A stretch of DNA of 64,000 nt, taken from contig CACOWO010000002.1 of NCBI GenBank assembly GCA_902630925.1, positions 1-64,000 of the forward strand, given 5' to 3'. The translations under genes were made by a program, and so were the position numbers. How positions within the stretch are numbered: position 1 is the stretch's first letter; the number at the start of each line of letters is the position of its first letter. Shown here piece after piece: positions 58,229 to 64,000 of the stretch. Source of the DNA: an uncultured Pelagibacteraceae bacterium. Its GTDB lineage: Bacteria > Pseudomonadota > Alphaproteobacteria > Pelagibacterales > Pelagibacteraceae. A model generated the notes under the pieces. The model was not told the DNA's origin. It did not search any database and saw nothing but the letters and a program-made list of their open reading frames with translations.

Positions 58229-59252
58229 AATTTTGTTTTTTTCTTTTTTAACTTTTTATAATAATTTGTACTCAAGTTCCAAAACTAATAACATTGAAGA
58301 TTATGGTATTATATCTTTAATGTATCATAGATTTGAAGAAAACAAATACCCATCTACTAATATAAGGATTGATGATTTTAAAAAACATCTCTCTATTATA
58401 GAAAATAGTAATATCAATTTTGTAAATCCAAAAAATTTTGAGGAAGAATTAAAAAATAATAAATTACAGAGAAAAATTCTTTTGACTATTGATGATGGAT
58501 TTTTATCATTTTATGAAAATGCATGGCCTATTCTTAAAAAGAAAAGAATCCCATTTATTTTATTCGTAAGCACCAGAGAAGTCGGTGCGTATAATTATAT
58601 GTCTTGGGACCAAATTAAAGAATTAAGTAAGGAAAATTTTGTAGAAATTGGTAACCATAGTCATACGCATGAATATTTAGTTGATGAAAGCAAAAAATTA
58701 ATAGTAGATGATATAAAAAAATCAATCTCAATTTTTAAAGAAAAATTAGGAAAAAATTCAGATTTTTTTTCTTACCCATTTGGTGAATACAGTTTAGAAT
58801 TTAAAGATATTATTAGATCTCTCGGATTTAAATACGCCCTGGGACAACACTCTGGCGTAATGGATGAAACCAAAGATTTTTTGGAATTACCAAGATATCC
58901 AATTAATGAAAAGTATGGTGAGATAAAAAGATTCACTTCTTTAACAAAAACATTGCCTTTTAAATTTAAAAAAGTTTTACCTGAAGAAAGATATCTATTG
59001 TTAAGTAAAAACCCCCCAAAAGTAAAAGTAGAATTTTATGAAAATATTAAAAATCTTAAATCTGTTAATTGCTATTCTAATGAAGGAAATAGATGGAGAC
59101 AATCTAACATAGTATTTGAGGATGCAATTACTTTAAATATCAATATTGATGAAAAATTTATTGGTGAAAGAGGCAGGATTAATTGTTCCTTAAGGGACCC
59201 TAGTGGCTATTGGAGATGGCTAGGTATTCAATTTGTGATAAGTGAAAAATAA
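58197..59252 (+). CDS. Secreted polysaccharide deacetylase (NodB fold)
   Basis: Exported carbohydrate esterase of about 351 residues. From the ATG at 58197 a signal peptide with KK and a hydrophobic core ends near residue 25. The NodB motifs are LLTIDDGF (catalytic and metal Asp), GNHSHTH (metal His pair) and FSYPFGE. A C-terminal extra domain of about 90 residues is rich in aromatic residues and may bind glycan. Starting later would spoil the signal peptide, so a true divergent overlap with tsaB is favoured. Confidence 0.82.
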   Translation: MQFIIKKSFIIILFFSFLTFYNNLYSSSKTNNIEDYGIISLMYHRFEENKYPSTNIRIDDFKKHLSIIENSNINFVNPKNFEEELKNNKLQRKILLTIDDGFLSFYENAWPILKKKRIPFILFVSTREVGAYNYMSWDQIKELSKENFVEIGNHSHTHEYLVDESKKLIVDDIKKSISIFKEKLGKNSDFFSYPFGEYSLEFKDIIRSLGFKYALGQHSGVMDETKDFLELPRYPINEKYGEIKRFTSLTKTLPFKFKKVLPEERYLLLSKNPPKVKVEFYENIKNLKSVNCYSNEGNRWRQSNIVFEDAITLNINIDEKFIGERGRINCSLRDPSGYWRWLGIQFVISEK

Positions 59253-59253
59253 A

Positions 59254-60753
59254 TCAAGAACTTAGCTCTATCTTTTTAACTGAATTAACTAATCTTACTG
59301 GCTCAAAATCTGTTAGTCTATTTTGTCTAATAATTTGATTTAAAATTTTAGTATATTCAGATCCTGTTTGGGCATAGTTATTTAAAGTCTCCGTCAATTC
59401 TAGACCTGATATTTTTTTCTTTTTCTCTCTTAAACTTGATCTTTTCTTTCTAAATTTTAAATAACTTTTATGCGTGTTAAGATTATTCTGATAAGCTTTT
59501 ACCGAAGCTCTTAAAATTGGGAACTTTAAAATCTTATGATTTTTGTTACTTTCCCTGTCCAGTGGTGCAATACCTTGTCCGCTCCATGTCCATTGACCAA
59601 AAATAGCATTACCCTCTAAGGCAAATCTGGATGTTCCCCAACCACTTTCTTTCGCAGCCTGTGCCAACGCAATAGAGGTTGGAATAATATCCATTCGTAA
59701 AAGTAGTTCATTTATATTACCTTTTTTAACTTTATATTCTAACAATTTTTGTCTAAGCCACTGTTTTTCTAAATCTGTAGTAAATTTTTTATCGGATAAG
59801 AGAATTAATTTCTTTCTATCAGCTATTATCCTCTCATTCTCAGCAACTATAAGTGGTAAAACTATTTTGATAAAAGTTTCCTTTTTTAGCTTTGTGTTTT
59901 GTAAAGCATCTAAATCTCTAGGAAATTGAGTAAAGTAAATTGGCTTTACTAATTTTTGCGATCGAACTTTACCAAGGTCGTATTCCACATCTTTAAAAAG
60001 ATTAAGAACTGTTTCCGTTTTTAAATTTAGGTTTGGTAGAATTACTTCATCAACACTTTTCCTTTTTACTTCAAGTTTAGGTTTTTCTTTAGATTTTTTA
60101 ACTTCTTTTTTAGTTTCTGGTTTTTCTATCTGTGGTTTTTTTTCTTTTTTCTCAAGTGGTTGTTTTTTTTCATATTTTTTCACTATTGGTTTTTTAACCA
60201 AATCATTTTCAGAAAAGTAATTTATACCGCCATATGTAACTGATCCTATAATTGCAACTGCAGCAATTGTAATTATTACTTTTTTTGCCTTTTGTGGCTC
60301 TATTTGTTGTTCATATATTCCATGAAATAAGTCAGTAAATAGCTCTCCAAAAAATTCATAAATGACCTTACCTAATTTTGGAATAATATTTAAAAAATTT
60401 AAACCAATTTTTCCAAGCTGTATCCAGAGATCTTTGAAAGCTCTTCCAATTTTTCTATTAGTGTCTAATTTAAAATTTTCTAACTTTCTGATTGCTTTGT
60501 TTTTATCTTTAATCTTATTTTCTTTATATTCAATTAGATTAGATTTTATTTTTCCAACAGGTTTTAAAATGTTGTCTCTTAAAAAATTGGATTTGAAATC
60601 TTTAGGTATTACAATTTTATTTTTTTTTAATATAAGTTCTAATTGACCGGATGTTAAATTTTTTCTACTCTTTACATAATCTTTAATTTCTTTTACATCA
60701 TAAATATACGCTAACTCTATGAGCTTATCTCTATAGCTTAGTTTTTTTTTCAT
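59254..60753 (-). CDS. Bax-like N-acetylglucosaminidase with membrane anchor
   Basis: Cell-wall hydrolase of 499 residues. An N-terminal cytoplasmic, lysine-rich part precedes one membrane helix (about 163-180) and a charged KP/KE-rich linker. The C-terminal glucosaminidase domain has SIALAQAAKESGWGTSRFA with the catalytic Glu, then GNAIFGQWTW and the ASVKAYQNNLNTHKSY end typical of Bax. The long cytoplasmic head is unusual. Overlaps nfuA by four bases. Confidence 0.8.
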   Translation of the reverse strand: MKKKLSYRDKLIELAYIYDVKEIKDYVKSRKNLTSGQLELILKKNKIVIPKDFKSNFLRDNILKPVGKIKSNLIEYKENKIKDKNKAIRKLENFKLDTNRKIGRAFKDLWIQLGKIGLNFLNIIPKLGKVIYEFFGELFTDLFHGIYEQQIEPQKAKKVIITIAAVAIIGSVTYGGINYFSENDLVKKPIVKKYEKKQPLEKKEKKPQIEKPETKKEVKKSKEKPKLEVKRKSVDEVILPNLNLKTETVLNLFKDVEYDLGKVRSQKLVKPIYFTQFPRDLDALQNTKLKKETFIKIVLPLIVAENERIIADRKKLILLSDKKFTTDLEKQWLRQKLLEYKVKKGNINELLLRMDIIPTSIALAQAAKESGWGTSRFALEGNAIFGQWTWSGQGIAPLDRESNKNHKILKFPILRASVKAYQNNLNTHKSYLKFRKKRSSLREKKKKISGLELTETLNNYAQTGSEYTKILNQIIRQNRLTDFEPVRLVNSVKKIELSS

Positions 60754-61301
60754 TGTTCAGCCTCTACAGAACTTACTTCTTTAACATAATGTTTTAAAAG
60801 ATTTTGTACCCCTTGTTTTAAAGTCATAAGGGAGCTAGGACAACCTGAACAACTTCCTTGTAACTGAACTTTCACAACTCCATTTTCAAAGGATTTAAAC
60901 CTTATATCTCCACCATCTCTTGCCACAGCTGGACGTATTTTTGTATCTAAAACTTCAATAATTTTATTCACAGTTTCATCATCGATATTGCTATTTTTCT
61001 CTGTTTTTTTGCTCTCTTTAAGTATTGGCTCATCATTTTTCTCGAGATAGTCATTTAAATGGGAAATCACCATTGGTTTTAGCTCATTCCATGAGACCTC
61101 ACTAGTTTTTTTAACAGAGAGAAATTTCTCTGATAACAAAATCAATTCCACACCTTTAAAGTTTAGTAATTCTTTTATGAAAGGAATTTTTATTTCTTTC
61201 TCTTTCTCTTTTTTAAATTCCTCCGTTCCAATAGCAGATAAAGTCTTTTCAGACATAAATTTTAGAGAATTTGGATTTGGTGTATTTTCTATTTGTATCA
61301 T
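60750..61301 (-). CDS. NfuA-like Fe-S scaffold protein
   Basis: Fe-S cluster carrier of 183 residues. The Nfu N-terminal domain begins IQIENTPNPNSLKFM. The C-terminal NifU domain carries VARDGGDIRF and the cluster-binding CxxC in GSCSGCPSS. Standard two-domain length for the alphaproteobacterial/mitochondrial NFU1 type. Lies between trpS and the Bax-like gene, coupled to the latter. Confidence 0.93.
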   Translation of the reverse strand: MIQIENTPNPNSLKFMSEKTLSAIGTEEFKKEKEKEIKIPFIKELLNFKGVELILLSEKFLSVKKTSEVSWNELKPMVISHLNDYLEKNDEPILKESKKTEKNSNIDDETVNKIIEVLDTKIRPAVARDGGDIRFKSFENGVVKVQLQGSCSGCPSSLMTLKQGVQNLLKHYVKEVSSVEAEQ

Positions 61302-61313
61302 TATGGCTTTATA

Positions 61314-62318
61314 TTATATCAAGCCTACTTTTTCACGTATATTCTTAAGGTTTTCCTCAGCAATTATGCTAGCTTTTTCAGTACCTTTTTTTAAAATATT
61401 TTTTAAGTGCGACTTATCTTCAAGTAATTTTTGTATTTCTTTTCCAACGGGAGTTATTTCGTTGATTAAAATTTCAGCTAATTTTTTTTTTAAATGTGAA
61501 TATTCTTTTCCTGCCATTTCTGAAATTGTTTTTTCTAAACTACTTTTAGTTAACTCAGAATAAATAGTGATAAGATTTAAAGACTCTGGTTTTTTTTCAA
61601 GTGACTTTATCTCTCCAGGTATTGAGTCAGAATCTGACTTTGCTTTTTTTATTTTTTTATTTATTTCATCAGCGGTATCTCTTAAGTTTATTCTTGAATA
61701 ATCAGACTCCTCAGATTTGCTCATTTTATTTTTTCCATCTCTTAAACTCATTACTCTAGAAATATTTTTAGGTATTAAAGGTTCTGGTAAAGGAAAAAAG
61801 TCTTTGCAATTAAAATCCTTATTAAATTTCTGAGCTATATCACGAGATAATTCTAAATGTTGTTTTTGATCAGCTCCAACTGGAACATGTGTAGCTTTAT
61901 AAAGTAAAATATCTGCGGCCATAAGATTAGGATAAATATAAAGTCCTACACTAGCCTTTTCTTTATCTGATCCAGCTTTATCTTTAAATTGTGTCATTCT
62001 ATTTAACCAACCTATTCTTGAAACACAGTTTAAAATCCAGGCAAGCTCAGCATGACCAGAAACTGAGGATTGATTAAATATTATACTTTTATTAGGGTCT
62101 AAACCAGTAGCTAAAAAACTCGCTGTAGTTTCTAATACATTATCATGTAAATGCCTTGGATCTTGAAAAACAGTAATGGCATGTAAGTCAACAACACAAT
62201 AAATACATTCCATCTCTTTTTGTAACGATACAAAGTTTTTAAGTGCTCCTAAATAATTTCCTAAATGGAGATTTCCCGTAGGCTGAACTCCTGAAAAAAC
62301 TAATTTTTTATTGCTCAT
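61314..62318 (-). CDS. trpS: Tryptophanyl-tRNA synthetase
   Basis: Class I synthetase of 334 residues. The HIGH-equivalent PTGNLHLGNYLGA is near the start and the KMSKS loop is NKMSKSEE. GADQKQHLELSRD is the tryptophan pocket region. Follows murJ with no gap, in an order (murJ-trpS-nfu) shared with other alphaproteobacteria. Confidence 0.97.
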   Translation of the reverse strand: MSNKKLVFSGVQPTGNLHLGNYLGALKNFVSLQKEMECIYCVVDLHAITVFQDPRHLHDNVLETTASFLATGLDPNKSIIFNQSSVSGHAELAWILNCVSRIGWLNRMTQFKDKAGSDKEKASVGLYIYPNLMAADILLYKATHVPVGADQKQHLELSRDIAQKFNKDFNCKDFFPLPEPLIPKNISRVMSLRDGKNKMSKSEESDYSRINLRDTADEINKKIKKAKSDSDSIPGEIKSLEKKPESLNLITIYSELTKSSLEKTISEMAGKEYSHLKKKLAEILINEITPVGKEIQKLLEDKSHLKNILKKGTEKASIIAEENLKNIREKVGLI

Positions 62319-63845
62319 TTAATTTGTTTTATAATTTTTTAGTTTCAATATTCCTAATAAATAACACGATAATAAATAAAACATACCCACAAAAGCTACA
62401 ATTGATATTAGAAAAACAGCTTTATAATTATAGCTATAGTCTAGATAATTTGCGAACCTGTTTAAAGAAAATATTAATATGGACACCATAATAATTGTTG
62501 AAATTAATATCTTAATAAAATTTATCATTAATTGATTTTTTAATAGTAAAATTTTTTTACTATTTAATAAATAGACATAAATAAAAACTCCAATCCAAGT
62601 TGAAATTGATGTTGCAATTGGAATAATAATAAAACCAATTTTATTAAAAAAAATTACGCTAATCAAAATATTTAAAAAAACAATGAATGTAGAAATATAA
62701 AAAGGTATTTTAGTATTATCTCTTGCAAAAAAGAAATTTGATAAAATTTTTATTAATGCAAATGCTGGAACTCCAAATCCAAAAAACTTTAAGGCAGCGG
62801 CTGTCATTTCAACATCTTTTACAGAAAAAGATCCATATCCAAATAGTGCATTTACTATTTCGTTTGATGCAAAAATTAATCCGAGGCTAGCAGGAATAGA
62901 AAATAAAAGTGAAAGTTCAAAAGACTTATTTTGTATATCTGATATTTTTTTAACATTTTTCATTTTAAAAGCTTTAGAAAGGACTGGTAAAGAAACAGTT
63001 CCAACAGCTATTCCTGCTATAGCGAGATTAATTTGATAAACTCTATCAGCGTAATACAAATAAGATACTGCACCTGATTGAAAAGAAGCAATAATTGTTC
63101 CAACTAAAATATTTATTTGTGTCACCCCAGAAGATAAAATACTAGGTAATAGTTTTTTGAAAAAAAATCTTACTTTATTGCTAAACTTTAAACTAAAATT
63201 AATAGCTGGATTGTAGAATTTTTGTGTAACATAAATTAAAAAAAGTAATTGGATTGTACCTGCTATAGTAACACCATAAGAAAGTTGTTTTACATATTCT
63301 AAGTCTTGCGTGTATGAGTAAATTAAACTTAAAATCAAAACTATATTCAAAATAATAGGTGCGGCTGCGGCTGCAGCAAATTTGTTATTTGAGTTTAATA
63401 TTCCTGCAAAAAAGGATGATAGACTAACAAATAATAGAAAAGGAAACGTAATTCTCGTGAGCTCAACTGCTAAGTCAAATTTGATTTGATCCCCTAAAAA
63501 ACCTGGTGCAATAATATATATCAAATAAGGTGTAAAAATCTCTGCTAAGGTGATTATAAATAATAAAATTAATAATAAGGAGCTTAAAATATCATCAGCG
63601 AACTTTTTTCCTTTTTTTTTATTTTCAATTTTTGCAGATGTATAGCTGGGTATGAAGGCTGCATTAAATGTCCCTTCAGCAAATAATCTTCTAAAAGTAT
63701 TGGGTAATCTAAATGCTACAAAAAAAGCATCGGCAAAAATTGATGCTCCAAGAAATATTGCAATCAAAATATCTCTAAAATAACCTAAAATTCTACTGAT
63801 TAATGTAAAAAAACTAAATACTGTTGTAGAAGATAGTAAGTTCAT
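62319..63845 (-). CDS. murJ: Lipid II flippase MurJ
   Basis: Inner-membrane MOP-family flippase of 508 residues, with about 14 helices, moving lipid II to the periplasm. The N-terminal segment SRILGYFRDILIAIFLGAS and DAFFVAFRLPNTFRRLFAEG is diagnostic. Its ATG faces a malic enzyme gene across 68 bases. Relatives usually have mutS and glnD at this spot. Confidence 0.95.
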   Translation of the reverse strand: MNLLSSTTVFSFFTLISRILGYFRDILIAIFLGASIFADAFFVAFRLPNTFRRLFAEGTFNAAFIPSYTSAKIENKKKGKKFADDILSSLLLILLFIITLAEIFTPYLIYIIAPGFLGDQIKFDLAVELTRITFPFLLFVSLSSFFAGILNSNNKFAAAAAAPIILNIVLILSLIYSYTQDLEYVKQLSYGVTIAGTIQLLFLIYVTQKFYNPAINFSLKFSNKVRFFFKKLLPSILSSGVTQINILVGTIIASFQSGAVSYLYYADRVYQINLAIAGIAVGTVSLPVLSKAFKMKNVKKISDIQNKSFELSLLFSIPASLGLIFASNEIVNALFGYGSFSVKDVEMTAAALKFFGFGVPAFALIKILSNFFFARDNTKIPFYISTFIVFLNILISVIFFNKIGFIIIPIATSISTWIGVFIYVYLLNSKKILLLKNQLMINFIKILISTIIMVSILIFSLNRFANYLDYSYNYKAVFLISIVAFVGMFYLLSCYLLGILKLKNYKTN

Positions 63846-63913
63846 AAATTCTTAATTAGGCCATAAATTTTTAGTGAATTATCATTTTTTATATTACATA
63901 CTCATTTAATTAA

Positions 63914-64000
63914 ATGCCAAAAAAAACAGAAATAGATCACTATTCAGATAAAGAAGCACTTGATTTTCATATAAATGGTAAGTCAGGCAAAATTGAGATA
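63914..64000 (+). CDS. maeB: NADP-dependent malic enzyme, 5' end only
   Basis: The first 29 codons of a gene cut by the window edge. MPKKTEIDHYSDKEALDF followed by GKSGKIEI matches the start of MaeB-type malic enzymes, which convert malate to pyruvate. The 68-base gap to divergent murJ should hold both promoters. The assignment rests on this short N-terminus and on synteny (dme next to mutS-glnD-murJ in rhizobia). Confidence 0.75.
   Translation, partial: MPKKTEIDHYSDKEALDFHINGKSGKIEI

Overview
The window is about 64 kb of very AT-rich, extremely gene-dense bacterial chromosome. Gene content and order point to a streamlined alphaproteobacterium of the SAR11/Pelagibacterales type. Signs are the RegA/RegB and ChvI/ChvG two-component systems, Irr next to fabA-fabB-fabI, a short MutM-UbiE-UbiB-CoaBC-Dut run, a Fur without the usual CxxC cysteines, and almost no non-coding DNA. 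There is no gene-free stretch over 300 bases. I see no rRNA, tRNA, insertion sequence, prophage or CRISPR. The assignment to SAR11 is inference from content and style; no marker rRNA is present.

Layout. 1-3.8 kb: purine permease with a purine phosphoribosyltransferase, a DUF1330 protein, an AlkA-type glycosylase and a DMT exporter. 3.8-9 kb: MsrA, mercaptopyruvate sulfurtransferase, and an RND efflux pair. 9-13.4 kb: a lytic transglycosylase-like lipoprotein, nuclease, VanZ-like protein, GpmA, and the TsaE-AmgK-MurU set (tRNA t6A and cell-wall sugar recycling). 13.4-19.7 kb: AhcY, ChvG, ChvI, PolA. 19.8-26.4 kb: an ABC ATPase, BioY, and RegA and RegB, separated by a three-gene polyamine operon (decarboxylase, deoxyhypusine-synthase-like enzyme, ureohydrolase). 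26.4-31.6 kb: GyrB, DnaN, DnaA and S20. 31.6-37.9 kb: MutM, then UbiE-UbiB-CoaBC-Dut-MoeB-like-SH3. 37.6-43.7 kb: KatG, a 2-oxoglutarate hydroxylase and a DUF2061 protein in one operon, then Irr divergent from FabA-FabB-FabI. 43.7-45.4 kb: a two-gene surface-sugar islet. 45.4-51.8 kb: NusA-InfB-RbfA-RpsO-Pnp. 51.9-58.2 kb: TsaB-Fur-MiaB-YbeZ-YbeY-Lnt-MetK. 58.2-64 kb: a secreted deacetylase, Bax-like hydrolase, NfuA-like protein, TrpS, MurJ and the start of a malic enzyme.

The main theme is an old alphaproteobacterial gene order with members cut out. Genes usually found at these places but absent here include recF, hprK/PTS, rimP, ylxR, truB, rimI, corC, mutS and glnD. Their absence from the genome cannot be judged from this window.

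The most interesting new signals are regulatory. (1) Two nearly identical 17-bp palindromes of Irr-box type lie in the irr/fabA promoter and directly before katG. They suggest that KatG, a 2OG-Fe(II) hydroxylase and DUF2061 form one iron/heme-responsive operon. (2) The leader of the polyamine operon carries three copies of one element in alternating orientation, able to form mutually exclusive helices. (3) An intrinsic terminator ends only 12 nt before the nusA start codon. (4) Four TTRCAAC heptamers lie in the dnaA-rpsT gap.
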